64,000 bases of DNA, taken from positions 1 to 64,000 of the forward strand of contig CAMEJD010000003.1 of the NCBI GenBank assembly GCA_945919375.1, written 5' to 3'. Of this stretch, positions 17,501-26,343 are shown in pieces. The first letter of the stretch is position 1, and the number at the start of each line of letters is the position of its first letter. Below the pieces are notes generated by a model that did not search any database, was not told the origin of the DNA, and was given only the letters and a program-made list of their open reading frames with translations. A program made the position numbers and the translations under genes. Origin of the DNA: an uncultured Clostridia bacterium (GTDB taxonomy: Bacteria > Bacillota > Clostridia > Christensenellales > UBA1242).

Positions 17501-18123
17501 AATTAGGATATGTAAATGTCCACGCAATTGATGATGTTAAACTTTTAATGGAAAGATATGATGGTCTAAAACTTCAAACCGATGACTTAACAAAAGCCGA
17601 AGAAAACTTGACAAAGGTAATAGAAGAGCTTTCAACTGAAATGATGTCAAGATTTGAAACCGAATTTAACAAAATTAACGAAAACTTTAAAGTTACATTC
17701 AGGGAATTATTTGGTGGCGGGAATGCTCGTTTGGAACTTACTGACCCAAATAACTTGCTAGAAAGCGGTGTTGATATTGTTGCAGAACCACCAGGTAAAA
17801 AACTTCAAAACATAACTCTTTTGTCAGGTGGAGAAAAGGCATTGACAGCCATTGCAATTTTGTTTGCAATCTTAAAGTTAAGACCAATGCCATTCTGTTT
17901 GCTTGATGAAATTGAAGCCGCTCTTGATGACTCAAACGTTGGCAGATTTGCTGAATATTTAAGAAGATTCTCAAAGGTGACACAATTTATTGTAATCACT
18001 CACCGTAAACCAACAATGGAACTTGCGGATTGCTTGTATGGTGTTACAATGGAAGAAAAAGGTGTAAGTAAAATGGTAAGTGTAAAACTAGCTGATGCAC
18101 TTAAAAATGTGGAGGTAAAATAA
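14533..18123 (+). CDS. smc: chromosome partition protein SMC
   Basis: The 1196-residue ATPase condenses and organises the chromosome with ScpA and ScpB. Walker A is GPNGCGKS at residues 31-38. Long coiled coils run from about 160-500 and 680-1020 around a hinge (residues about 525-675, ending in GDVINPQGSMTGGS). The C-terminal ABC signature is LLSGGEKALTAIAI, and Walker B is CLLDEIEAALDD. Length and order match the family. It overlaps rnc by four bases and ftsY by one, the conserved rnc-smc-ftsY order of Firmicutes. Confidence 0.98.
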   Translation: MNFKEIELSGFKSFADKTDIKFDSGITAIVGPNGCGKSNVSDAIRWVLGEQSSKLLRGSSMQDVIFNGTEKRKSLSYCEVTLIFDNSDRYFNYDNDEIAITRKLYRSGESAYLINRTPVRLKDIYNLLYDSGIGRDGYSIIGQGKVEEIISSKPENRRTIFEDAAGIAKFKSRKVDAERKLERTRDNLTRANDIISELERQMGPLKKQAENAKKWLELRNRLQDLEVNAYVYRYNNANIVKAQINTKLQAIGEEINNRQSELDKTTNDYDESMKQVSSIDEDIALTHDSILNLSVELEKQSGEANVIRERIANMNDTKSKITVDLLNAKNTVEKDNAELGFKKQKYNEVVSKLHTLNLSYDEVSNDYLKIVDELSLHEDQTQDSQQKMFDALDKLTDIKANFSKYQAERDMLRTNLAEMEQKLGNLNKTVQEKQTSKDELETLVEKLKQDKQSAENALANAKLKQDSLTNEIKEAQEDRYRTNSKIQVYENRKNMLEEMQKEYDGYQYAVKKLLKESERNSNVKSKMVGVLASLIKVPEKYETAIEIALGNAVQNIVTFDEQNAKELINYLKVNDFGRATFLPINKIRPRGIAPEDAKALTFAGCFGLASDLISYPSNVKDVISNLLGATIIVDNLDTAIAISNKTKLSYKIVTLDGDVINPQGSMTGGSKKKDAANLISRDREIQTLAKELENLKNNLTSLTTKITNLQKEYDATKFAINQLFDDRNTADINYAKENERLTSFVNSLNEAKAEQETMNNQYNSTKIRIDNITKELESIDELENTAMQNKTSANKFIAERQEKFAKLKEQRDNINETLTKIKVEIASLEAQKSSFEADFERLNEEINVNTLKANSFENDVEKIDKTIKEAEGIIRQQIETEANQEAKAKLESLRKSLAGYEQEKQTLQDKIRRLNDAKMQIMDALTKLNDRKNASENQLEKVDTEIEQMQERIYEEYSLTYATCQEFVRADFNIDEAMPEISDIKKEISKLGYVNVHAIDDVKLLMERYDGLKLQTDDLTKAEENLTKVIEELSTEMMSRFETEFNKINENFKVTFRELFGGGNARLELTDPNNLLESGVDIVAEPPGKKLQNITLLSGGEKALTAIAILFAILKLRPMPFCLLDEIEAALDDSNVGRFAEYLRRFSKVTQFIVITHRKPTMELADCLYGVTMEEKGVSKMVSVKLADALKNVEVK

Positions 18124-19019
18124 TGGGTTTTTTTAAGAAAATTGGTGATGCCTTAAAACGCACAAAAGAAGCTTTTTCAAGAAAACTTGATAGCCTTTTT
18201 AGCGGTGGAGAAATCAATGATGATTTTTATGAAGAATTAACAGATATTTTAGTTTCTAGTGATGTTGGTTTCACAACAAGTGAAGAAATTGTCGATAGAC
18301 TTCGCATTTATGCAAGAAAAAACAAGATAAGAAAGGCAGAAGAAGTAAAAAAGGCATTAAAGACAATACTCGCAGAAATGATGGAAGAAGTTGAACCTAT
18401 CAAAATTGAATATCCAGCAATAATAACTGTTGTTGGAGTTAATGGTGTTGGCAAAACAACAACAATAGGAAAGCTTGCAGGCTACTTTAAAGATAACAAA
18501 AAAGATGTAACTCTTGTTGCGGGAGATACCTTTCGTGCTGCAGCAAGCGACCAATTAACCGAATGGGCAAACAGAAATAAAGTAAGAATTGTAAAACATA
18601 GTGAAGGTGCAGATGCTGCCGCAGTTGTATTTGATGGTATACAAAGTGCCAAAGCAAAGAAAACTGATGTGCTTATTATAGATACAGCAGGCAGACTTCA
18701 AACAAAAACAAATCTTATGGAAGAACTTAAAAAGATTGATAAGGTTATAATAAGAGAGTATCCAGAAGCAAATAGATATAATCTAATTGTTCTTGATGCC
18801 ACAACAGGTCAAAATGCTTTAAGCCAAATTGAACACTTTAACGAATATATCAAACTTGATGGAATTGTACTTACAAAACTTGATGGAACGGCAAAGGGTG
18901 GTGTTGTATTTAGCATTGCACAAGACTATAATTTGCCAGTTGTGTTTGTAGGGACAGGTGAAGCATTAGGAGATATTGAAACTTTTGATGCAAAAGAGTT
19001 TGTTGATAATTTATACTAA
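18123..19019 (+). CDS. ftsY: signal recognition particle receptor FtsY
   Basis: The 298-residue SRP-family GTPase docks ribosome-SRP complexes at the membrane. It has a short basic N-terminal segment, the helical N domain (about 25-95), then the G domain with G1 GVNGVGKTTT, DTFRAAASDQL, IIDTAGR and TKLDGTAKGG. It is short compared with Proteobacterial FtsY because it lacks an acidic N-terminal extension, as usual in Firmicutes. Its ATG overlaps the smc stop. ffh, often next, is not present. Confidence 0.97.
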   Translation: MGFFKKIGDALKRTKEAFSRKLDSLFSGGEINDDFYEELTDILVSSDVGFTTSEEIVDRLRIYARKNKIRKAEEVKKALKTILAEMMEEVEPIKIEYPAIITVVGVNGVGKTTTIGKLAGYFKDNKKDVTLVAGDTFRAAASDQLTEWANRNKVRIVKHSEGADAAAVVFDGIQSAKAKKTDVLIIDTAGRLQTKTNLMEELKKIDKVIIREYPEANRYNLIVLDATTGQNALSQIEHFNEYIKLDGIVLTKLDGTAKGGVVFSIAQDYNLPVVFVGTGEALGDIETFDAKEFVDNLY

Positions 19020-19065
19020 TTTTTAAAAAGTAAATTTTAAAGATTTTAAATTAAAATAAAAAATA

Positions 19066-19097
19066 AAAACCAAGCAAATTTTTGCTTGGTTTTTTGT
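19066..19097. terminator. bidirectional intrinsic terminator
   Basis: A 10-base stem (19069-19078 with 19081-19090) has A and T runs on either side and sits between convergent ftsY and the uridine-kinase-like gene. Confidence 0.85.
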
Positions 19098-19101
19098 TTT
19101 G

Positions 19102-20013
19102 TTATTGTTGTATAAATTCATTTAAAAGTGAGCTATTTGGAATAATATTTTTATTCAATTTTTCACATTTAGATAATATATTTGCAAGTTCTTGCGCTTT
19201 TGGTAGTGTTGACTTTTCTAATTTGTCTTTAAGGTCAAAAGCATAAACAAGTGGTTCATACATATGTGTTGAGTCAACTTTATAGTCAACAGTATTTTTG
19301 AAAGGGTCAATATAAAGTTCTTCTCCGTCACGAACTTCTTGCCAGCCATTTATAGTTTCGTCAATTGTTCTCCCACGAGTATAAAAATCTCTAATACATC
19401 TACGCATAAGTCTTAAGTCTGTGTAATTTAAAAGCAATTTATCTTCAAAACAGAAATTTGAAAGAACACAAATGTAAATTTTAAACAACTTTTCTTGTGG
19501 TTGGTCAAGTAACATTGGATTCAATGCATGCAAACCTTCAATTATAATGTATGTGTCGTCATCGCATTCTATTGGTTTTTTTTCTTTGTTTTTTCTGCCT
19601 TCAATAAAGTTATATGTTGGCATATAGCCAATATGTTTTTCAAACAAGTCAGAAATAAACTCATTAAACAACTTTAAATCAATTGCAGTGATATTTTCAT
19701 AATCATAGTTACCATTAGGTAAGTGTGGTGTTTGGTCCCTATCCAAAAAGAAATCGTCAAGAGAAACGGTTATACACTTTTTGTTTCTTCTCTTTAATTC
19801 CTTTTTAAGGAGCAAACTTGTTGTTGTTTTTCCAGAAGATGATGGGCCTGCAAGCAAAAATATACGCACCGTATGTTTTTTTAGTGCCAAGTCTACCATA
19901 TCCGTTATTTGTTCGTGATACATTTCTTCACTCATTTTTACGAGCAAATTTTTGTCACTCTTTGCCAAATTGTTTACTTCTTCCAAATAAAATGCATTGT
20001 CGTTTGTTTCCAT
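19102..20013 (-). CDS. uridine kinase / phosphoribulokinase-family P-loop kinase
   Basis: The 303-residue protein has a P-loop AGPSSSGKTT (about residues 55-64), the uridine-kinase-type DDFFLDRDQTP motif near 88 and YIIIEGLHAL near 155. It would phosphorylate a nucleoside or a related small molecule. Many Firmicute relatives are about 550 residues with an N-terminal TGS/ThrRS-like half; this one has only the kinase half plus a short N-terminal extension. The true substrate is uncertain. The ribosome site is AGGGGA. It is monocistronic and divergent from the murE cluster. Confidence 0.82.
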   Translation of the reverse strand: METNDNAFYLEEVNNLAKSDKNLLVKMSEEMYHEQITDMVDLALKKHTVRIFLLAGPSSSGKTTTSLLLKKELKRRNKKCITVSLDDFFLDRDQTPHLPNGNYDYENITAIDLKLFNEFISDLFEKHIGYMPTYNFIEGRKNKEKKPIECDDDTYIIIEGLHALNPMLLDQPQEKLFKIYICVLSNFCFEDKLLLNYTDLRLMRRCIRDFYTRGRTIDETINGWQEVRDGEELYIDPFKNTVDYKVDSTHMYEPLVYAFDLKDKLEKSTLPKAQELANILSKCEKLNKNIIPNSSLLNEFIQQ

Positions 20014-20056
20014 AAAATTCCCCTAAATATATTTCCCCAAATTAAAGCGGGTTATC

Positions 20057-20085
20057 AGTATATCAAAAAATTGAAGCATTTTCAA
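20057..20085 (-). promoter_or_regulatory. promoter of the uridine-kinase-like gene
   Basis: On the minus strand TTGAAA (20085-20080), 17 bases and TATACT (20062-20057) precede the gene by about 45 bases. Confidence 0.6.
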
Positions 20086-20208
20086 TAGCAATATATAATT
20101 TTTTTGAAAAAATAAAAAAGTAATTTTTTGACTATTTTTGCCTTTACGTAAATATTATAAATTTGTGTACTAATATATATATGCAAAAAGACAAAGGAAG
20201 GTTAAAAA

Positions 20209-21633
20209 ATGAGACTTAAAGAATTACTTAATAATGTTATAGTAAAAAACGATATAACCAAGTTTGAAGATGTGCAAATTGACAGCATTTCACTCAATGC
20301 CCAAAATAAAATGGAGAATGGCTTGTTCTTTTGTTTTTCGGGTAAAAATGACGGATATAAACTATCAGACAAGGCAGTGCAAAATGGTGCAGTTGTTATT
20401 GTATGTGAACATATATTTAACACAAAAAATTCTGCAAAAATTGTTGTAGTTGAAGATATTAGAAAAACAATTGCCATTGTGAGTCAAAACTTTTACAAAA
20501 CAAAAAATGCAAAAGTAATTGGTATAACTGGAACAAATGGGAAAACAACAACGTCATTTATTATCAAAAACATATTGGAGCAAGCAGGCAAAAGGGTGGG
20601 GGTTATTGGTACAAATGGCATATATTTTCAAAATGAATTTATTGAAGCGACTCTAACTACTCCAGACCCAGTAGACTTACACCATATTTTTTCAATCATG
20701 ATGCAGGGAAAGGTTGATTATATCATTATGGAGGTTTCGGCACATTCTATTGCTCTAAAAAAGATTTATGGCATTAACTTTATATGTAAGGTTTTTACAA
20801 ATTTAAGCCAAGACCATTTGGACTATTTTAAAACAATGGAATACTATTCAAGTGTAAAGGAAAGTTTTTTCAATAATGACGATATGATGGTTGTAAATAT
20901 TGATGACAATTTGGGACAAAAAATCGCAAACAAGTATGAAACAGCAATAACATATGGACTTAAAAATCCATGTGATGCCTTTTGTGTTGAAATAAACCAA
21001 AATTGCACAAAGTATACAATGAATATATGCGACAATGTTATAGATATATCATCAAATCTATATGGAATGTTTAATGTATATAATACCCTTGCAAGTGCTG
21101 TGTGTTGTTACTTTTTGGGTGTAAGTGTAGAAAATATAAAAAAGGGAATAGAAAGCATAAAAAAGATAGATGGAAGATTTAATGTTATCGAGTACAATGA
21201 AAGAAAGATAATAATAGATTTTGCACATACTCCGGATGGACTTGAAAATGTTTTAAAAACAGCAAGAAAAATAACTGATGGCAGATTATTTTCTTTGTTT
21301 GGCTGTGGTGGAAATAGGGATAAAAAGAAACGAAAAATAATGGGAGCTATCAGCAATAAGTATGCAAACTTTACATTTATTACATCAGATAACCCAAGAT
21401 ATGAAAATCCAAACGACATAATAGACGAAATTGCAAAAGGATTCAATGATAAAAGTTATTACAAAGTGGAAGATAGAAAGAATGCAATAAAGATGGCGAT
21501 TATGTCATTAAAAGAAGGTGACACATTGCTCATATGTGGAAAAGGTGCAGAAAATTATATAGAAATTGCAGGCAAAAAAATGCCATACAGTGATTATGAA
21601 ATCGTAAAAAAAGTGTTGGGAGAACTAAAATGA
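20209..21633 (+). CDS. murE: UDP-MurNAc-tripeptide ligase MurE (meso-DAP adding)
   Basis: The 474-residue ligase adds the third residue to the peptidoglycan stem peptide. It shows the Mur ligase P-loop GTNGKTTTS near 108-116, the carbamylated-Lys region and the C-terminal motif DNPR near residue 394-397. DNPR is the specificity motif for meso-diaminopimelate, so this cell wall is predicted to be DAP type. The AAAGGAAGG ribosome site supports the ATG at 20209. It opens the wall/division cluster and overlaps mraY by four bases. murF, which usually follows, is absent. Confidence 0.96.
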   Translation: MRLKELLNNVIVKNDITKFEDVQIDSISLNAQNKMENGLFFCFSGKNDGYKLSDKAVQNGAVVIVCEHIFNTKNSAKIVVVEDIRKTIAIVSQNFYKTKNAKVIGITGTNGKTTTSFIIKNILEQAGKRVGVIGTNGIYFQNEFIEATLTTPDPVDLHHIFSIMMQGKVDYIIMEVSAHSIALKKIYGINFICKVFTNLSQDHLDYFKTMEYYSSVKESFFNNDDMMVVNIDDNLGQKIANKYETAITYGLKNPCDAFCVEINQNCTKYTMNICDNVIDISSNLYGMFNVYNTLASAVCCYFLGVSVENIKKGIESIKKIDGRFNVIEYNERKIIIDFAHTPDGLENVLKTARKITDGRLFSLFGCGGNRDKKKRKIMGAISNKYANFTFITSDNPRYENPNDIIDEIAKGFNDKSYYKVEDRKNAIKMAIMSLKEGDTLLICGKGAENYIEIAGKKMPYSDYEIVKKVLGELK

Positions 21634-22634
21634 CAATGACTGTAAGATATTTGATTTCATTCTTGATTGCCTTTTTGTTCGGTACAATAATATCTCCGCT
21701 AATAGTTTTTTTATGTAAAAAGTTAAAGGCAAATCAAACAATATTGTTCTATGTAAAAGAACATGAATCAAAAAATGGTACACCTACAATGGGTGGTATT
21801 ATATTTATAACTGTACTACTATGTGTTGGGCTATGTTTGTCTTTTACAGATTTTTTACTCTCAATTTTAACAATGACAACAACACTGTTTTATGGTATTC
21901 TTGGGTTCTTGGATGATTTTTTAAAAGTTCACTATAAACAAAATTTGGGGTTAAGGGCATATCAAAAAATTATTGGACAAGTTGGTATTGCAGTTATTTT
22001 GGCAGTGTTTGTTTATAAATCAGAACTTGTTGGCTCGCAAATTTTTATTCCTTTTACCAAGAAAACAATCGACCTTGGGATATGGATAATTCCATTTGTT
22101 ATCTTTGTATATTTGGCAGTTGTAAATTCGGTAAATTTGTTGGATGGTCTTGATGGGTTGTGCAGTGGCGTTAGTTTTGTTTATGTCCTATCTTTTGCAA
22201 CAATCCTTTTAATATACGAAACAGAATTTAGTGCAAAGGGACTAACTGAACTACAAAATATCGAGCAGTTGTGCTTTATTATGAGTGGTGGACTTTTGGC
22301 ATATTTTGCCTTAAATTGCTTTCCGGCAAGTATTTTTATGGGCGATACCGGTTCTTTGGCTTTGGGCGGATTTATCACAACAATTGCAGTACTAACAAAA
22401 CTTGAATTATACATTCCAATACTTGGAATTGTGTATGTTGTAACGGCTCTTAGTGACATTATTCAGGTTTTTCATTTCAAAAGGACGCACAAAAGAATTT
22501 TCCTTATGGCACCATTGCATCATCATTTTCAGAAAAAAGGTGTGAATGAAAGTAAAATTGTTGCCATATATATAATAACGACATTGATAATTTGTTTGTT
22601 AACAATATCATTGTTATTGTATATTGGTGAATAA
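21630..22634 (+). CDS. mraY: phospho-MurNAc-pentapeptide transferase MraY
   Basis: The 334-residue, roughly ten-helix membrane enzyme links the UDP-MurNAc peptide to undecaprenyl phosphate, making lipid I. Visible motifs are GTPTMGGI near residue 49, LDDFLKVHYKQNLGL, NSVNLLDGLDGL and the histidine-rich MAPLHHHFQKKG near the C terminus. It starts in an ATGA overlap with murE. Confidence 0.97.
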   Translation: MTMTVRYLISFLIAFLFGTIISPLIVFLCKKLKANQTILFYVKEHESKNGTPTMGGIIFITVLLCVGLCLSFTDFLLSILTMTTTLFYGILGFLDDFLKVHYKQNLGLRAYQKIIGQVGIAVILAVFVYKSELVGSQIFIPFTKKTIDLGIWIIPFVIFVYLAVVNSVNLLDGLDGLCSGVSFVYVLSFATILLIYETEFSAKGLTELQNIEQLCFIMSGGLLAYFALNCFPASIFMGDTGSLALGGFITTIAVLTKLELYIPILGIVYVVTALSDIIQVFHFKRTHKRIFLMAPLHHHFQKKGVNESKIVAIYIITTLIICLLTISLLLYIGE

Positions 22635-23949
22635 TTTGGAAATTTTGGCAAAAACATTTTTAGTTTATGGAATACAAACAACCGGCAAAAGTGCTGTAAA
22701 CTTTTTGCTTTCAAGGGGAGCAAAAACTGTTTATATTTATGATGATGGACCTTGCGAACAGGTTAAAGATGCAATTATAATAAAAGACTTTGACCAAGTG
22801 AAAAACCTTGGAGTTGATTGCTGTATATTAAGTCCGGGCGTTAATGTTTTGGGGAATAAAAATATTGAACTTTTGGAAAAGTTGGATATACCATATATGA
22901 GTGAGTTTTGCTTGGGGCTAACAAATGCTCAAGGCAAAAATGTTTGCATAACTGGGACAAATGGAAAGACTACAACAACAAACTTAATATATGAACTTTT
23001 AAGGACACAAAACAAGGAAATCTTTTTGTGTGGTAATAGGGATATTCCTTTAACGCATTTTGTAAATCAAACAACAAAAAATAGTATTCTCGTTTGCGAA
23101 GTTTCAAGTTTTGCGTTGGAAAGTGTTTCAAAGGAGTTTAAACCGCAAATAAGTTCAATCTTAAATATAACAACCGACCATATTTCAAGACATAAAACTT
23201 TTGAAAACTACAAAAATATAAAATTTAACATAACCAAAAATCAAAATAAAAATGATTATTTTATTTGTGAATATAACTTTAAAGTAAAAACGAATGCAAA
23301 AGTATTAACATTCTCGTTGTCAAGCAGTAATGCAAATATTTATTGTAATAAAAATTACATTATTTATGGGAATAAAAGACTGTTAAAAATAAGCAAAATA
23401 AAATTGCTTGGCGAAAAAAATTTGGAAAATGTTATGTGTGCAACACTGATTGCAAAACTGTTTGGAATAAGCAATAGAAACATAAAAAAAGTTCTTTTTT
23501 CGTTCAAAGCACCAAGTCATAGAATGGAAGAAGTGTGCAATATAAACGGCATAAAATTTATTGATGACAGCAAAGCGACAAACCCAGATGCAACAATCTG
23601 TGCCTTAAAGAGTTTTAAAAAGAATGTTATTTTGCTTTTGGGTGGAAGTGATAAAGGTTATTGTTATGATGAAATTTTTTCTTACACTCAAAATGTAAAA
23701 AACATAATAACATTTGGCAAAATGAGTGAAAAAATTTATTTGTGTGCAAAAAAGCATAATTTTGATTTTGTTGTAAAGTACGACAAATTTTTTGATGCCG
23801 TATGTTTTGCAAAAAAAATTTCAAAAAAAGGCGATGTTGTATTGTTATCTCCGGCTTGTGCAAGTTTTGACGAATTTTCATCATACAAACAAAGGGGAGA
23901 TGAATTTAAAAAAATCATAAAGGGCGAAAATGAAAAAACTAAAAATTGA
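22627..23949 (+). CDS. murD: UDP-MurNAc-L-alanine:D-glutamate ligase MurD
   Basis: The enzyme adds D-Glu to UDP-MurNAc-L-Ala. It has an N-terminal Rossmann domain, the P-loop GTNGKTTTTN near residues 111-120, the VSSFALE segment, a DDSKATNPDA motif and LLSPACASFDEF near the end, all MurD hallmarks. The start is uncertain: TTG at 22624, GTG at 22627 or TTG at 22636, all overlapping the end of mraY and without a clear Shine-Dalgarno, which suggests coupling to mraY translation. GTG was chosen. It overlaps ftsW by 20 bases. Confidence 0.94.
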   Translation: MNNLEILAKTFLVYGIQTTGKSAVNFLLSRGAKTVYIYDDGPCEQVKDAIIIKDFDQVKNLGVDCCILSPGVNVLGNKNIELLEKLDIPYMSEFCLGLTNAQGKNVCITGTNGKTTTTNLIYELLRTQNKEIFLCGNRDIPLTHFVNQTTKNSILVCEVSSFALESVSKEFKPQISSILNITTDHISRHKTFENYKNIKFNITKNQNKNDYFICEYNFKVKTNAKVLTFSLSSSNANIYCNKNYIIYGNKRLLKISKIKLLGEKNLENVMCATLIAKLFGISNRNIKKVLFSFKAPSHRMEEVCNINGIKFIDDSKATNPDATICALKSFKKNVILLLGGSDKGYCYDEIFSYTQNVKNIITFGKMSEKIYLCAKKHNFDFVVKYDKFFDAVCFAKKISKKGDVVLLSPACASFDEFSSYKQRGDEFKKIIKGENEKTKN

Positions 23950-25036
23950 CAAAACTATCATAACTATTTTTGTTTGTATGGTTGTTTTATGTACTATCGG
24001 CTGTGTTATGGTGTATAGTGCAAGTTCTTACTCAGCAGAGAAAAATTTTAATAACAGTACATATTTTTTGACAAAACAAATCATAGGTTCGTGCTTGGGG
24101 TTTGTGTGCTTTGTATTTTTTAGTTTATTTGACTATAAAAAATTAAAAAAATTCAAGTGGATACTTTTTATTGTTGCAGTAATTTTACTTTGTTTGGTGT
24201 TCGTTCCAAAAATAGGTGTATCAAATTATGGTGCAAAAAGATGGATAAACTTGTTTGGACTATCTTTTCAACCAAGCGAAATTGCCAAGTTTTCTTTGGT
24301 ACTATTTTGTGCTTGTCATTTTTCTAGTCACAAAGAAAATGCAAGAAGTTTCAAAACCTTGCTTCCGGTGTTGTTTGTTGGTGGCGTGTTTTGTGTTCTT
24401 GTGATATTAGAACCAAATATGAGCATAACAATGTGCCTTGGCATAACAATGATTTGCATGATGATTTTTGGCGGGCTAAGACTAAAATATCTTGCAATGA
24501 TTTTAATTCCGGCAATATGTCTAGTACCGGTTTTAATTATCATTGAACCATATAGACTCCAAAGGTTAATAGCATTTATTAACCCATGGGCATCGCCACA
24601 AGGCGAGGGTTTTCAACTTATTCAATCACTATATAGTTTGGGAAATGGTGGTTTGTTTGGCGTAGGATTATTTTCTTCAAGACAAAAGTATTTGTATTTA
24701 CCATTTGCAGAAAGTGATTTCATTTTTTCTATTATTTGTGAAGAATTAGGTTTTTTTGGTGCAACCATTGTTCTCACTATATTTGCAATTCTAATATTTT
24801 CAATAATAAAAATCGCACAAAACAGCAAAGATGTTTTTGGAAGTTTGCTTACGGCAGGCATTGCTTGTATTATTGCAACTCAGGTTACATTAAATATTCT
24901 TGTTATTTCGGCAAGTATGCCACCAACAGGACTTCCGTTACCATTCATAAGTGCAGGAAGCACATCGCTAATCGTATTTATGAGTGCGCTTGGCATTTGT
25001 GTTAATGTTCATAAACAAAGTATAGAAGAATTATAA
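23930..25036 (+). CDS. ftsW: FtsW-type SEDS peptidoglycan polymerase
   Basis: The 368-residue, about ten-helix SEDS protein polymerises lipid II during septation or sporulation. It carries the family segments QPSEIAKFSLVLF, NPWASPQGEGFQLIQSL, PFAESDFIFSIICEELGF and LPLPFISAGSTSL. Position between murD and murA favours FtsW or its sporulation relative SpoVE over RodA. It starts inside the murD 3' end. murG normally follows in this cluster but is missing. Confidence 0.93.
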   Translation: MKKLKIDKTIITIFVCMVVLCTIGCVMVYSASSYSAEKNFNNSTYFLTKQIIGSCLGFVCFVFFSLFDYKKLKKFKWILFIVAVILLCLVFVPKIGVSNYGAKRWINLFGLSFQPSEIAKFSLVLFCACHFSSHKENARSFKTLLPVLFVGGVFCVLVILEPNMSITMCLGITMICMMIFGGLRLKYLAMILIPAICLVPVLIIIEPYRLQRLIAFINPWASPQGEGFQLIQSLYSLGNGGLFGVGLFSSRQKYLYLPFAESDFIFSIICEELGFFGATIVLTIFAILIFSIIKIAQNSKDVFGSLLTAGIACIIATQVTLNILVISASMPPTGLPLPFISAGSTSLIVFMSALGICVNVHKQSIEEL

Positions 25037-25080
25037 CTCACAACAAAACAAATATATTCATACTTTATTTTGGGGGAAGT

Positions 25081-26343
25081 ATGGAAAAATTTTATATTTG
25101 TGGTGGCAAAAAACTTAATGGAGAACTTGAAATCTCAACTTCAAAAAATGCGGTATTGCCAATACTTGCGGGGTGTGTACTATGTGATGGAGTGATAACT
25201 TTGCACAAATTTCCAAAATATGAAGATACAAAAAATATGTTAGAAATCTTGGAACACTTGGGGGCAAGTGTAGTATTCCAAGATGATAGTGTCATTATTG
25301 ACTGCACAAATATAAATGAATCTACAATTCCTATCGAATTGGCAAATAAAATTCGCTCATCAATTTTTAGTTTAGGCTCAATTCTTTCACGACAAAAGAA
25401 AGCAAAGGTTGCATATCCGGGTGGTTGTAATATTGGTGCAAGACCGATAGATTTACACATAAAGGGATTAAAATGTCTTGGTGTGAATATTGTTGAAAGG
25501 CATGGTTATATTTATTGCAATGGCGAGAATATGAAAGCAGGAACAATATCTCTTGATTTTCCATCAGTTGGCGCAACGGAAAATATTATGCTTGCATCGG
25601 TATTTTTGAAAGGTAGAACAAAAATCATCAATTGTGCCAAAGAACCCGAAATTGTTGACCTTGCTAACTTTTTAAACAAAATGGGTGCAAAAGTTTTTGG
25701 GGCAGGAACAAGTACGATTATTATTGAAGGTGTTGAGCGTTTGCATGGTGTTGAATATACTCCAATAGGTGACAGAATAATTGCTGGAACATATGTTATT
25801 GCAACTTGTATGTGTGGTGGCAAAGTAACATTGAATAATGTAAACTCTGAACATATATATGCTCTTTTAAACAAACTTGAAAATAGTACTTGCAAAGTAC
25901 ATAGCCATAGTGATAAAATAACAATAAGTGCATTGGGCAAACCAAAGTGCATTTCAAAGATAGAAACAAGACCTTTTCCGGGTTTTGCAACAGACCTTCA
26001 ACCACAAATTGTTGCAATGCTATCCATTGCGAATGGAACAAGTGTTGTTGTGGAAAATTTGTTTGAATCAAGGTTTAGACATATAAGTGAACTAAAAAAA
26101 CTTGGCGCAGACATTATAACAAAAGAAAACACTGCAATAATAAAAGGTGTTAGCAAATTATATGGAGCAGAATTAAACGTCTATGATTTGCGTGGTGGTG
26201 CTGGTGCAGTGCTTGCTGGACTTGTAAGCGAAGGTTATACAACCATCAGTGATATTTATCACATAGATAGGGGATATTACGAAATGGAAAATGATTTACA
26301 AAAGTTAGGAGCAGAAATTGAAAGAATCACTACAAAAGAATAA
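25081..26343 (+). CDS. murA: UDP-N-acetylglucosamine 1-carboxyvinyltransferase MurA
   Basis: The 420-residue enzyme transfers enolpyruvate from PEP to UDP-GlcNAc, the first committed step of peptidoglycan synthesis. The active-site loop reads YPGGCNIGARPIDLH with the reactive Cys near residue 116, so it is of the fosfomycin-sensitive Cys type. Other family phrases are SKNAVLPILAG, GDRIIAGTY, PGFATDLQPQ and LRGGAGAVLAGL. GGGGGAAGT stands before the ATG. Its 3' end overlaps divIB by 26 bases. Confidence 0.97.
   Translation: MEKFYICGGKKLNGELEISTSKNAVLPILAGCVLCDGVITLHKFPKYEDTKNMLEILEHLGASVVFQDDSVIIDCTNINESTIPIELANKIRSSIFSLGSILSRQKKAKVAYPGGCNIGARPIDLHIKGLKCLGVNIVERHGYIYCNGENMKAGTISLDFPSVGATENIMLASVFLKGRTKIINCAKEPEIVDLANFLNKMGAKVFGAGTSTIIIEGVERLHGVEYTPIGDRIIAGTYVIATCMCGGKVTLNNVNSEHIYALLNKLENSTCKVHSHSDKITISALGKPKCISKIETRPFPGFATDLQPQIVAMLSIANGTSVVVENLFESRFRHISELKKLGADIITKENTAIIKGVSKLYGAELNVYDLRGGAGAVLAGLVSEGYTTISDIYHIDRGYYEMENDLQKLGAEIERITTKE

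Noticed and set aside
20128..20158. Promoter of the murE cluster (TTGACT and TATTAT)
   Set aside because: The gap is 19 bases and alternatives are equally poor, so no single promoter was assigned.
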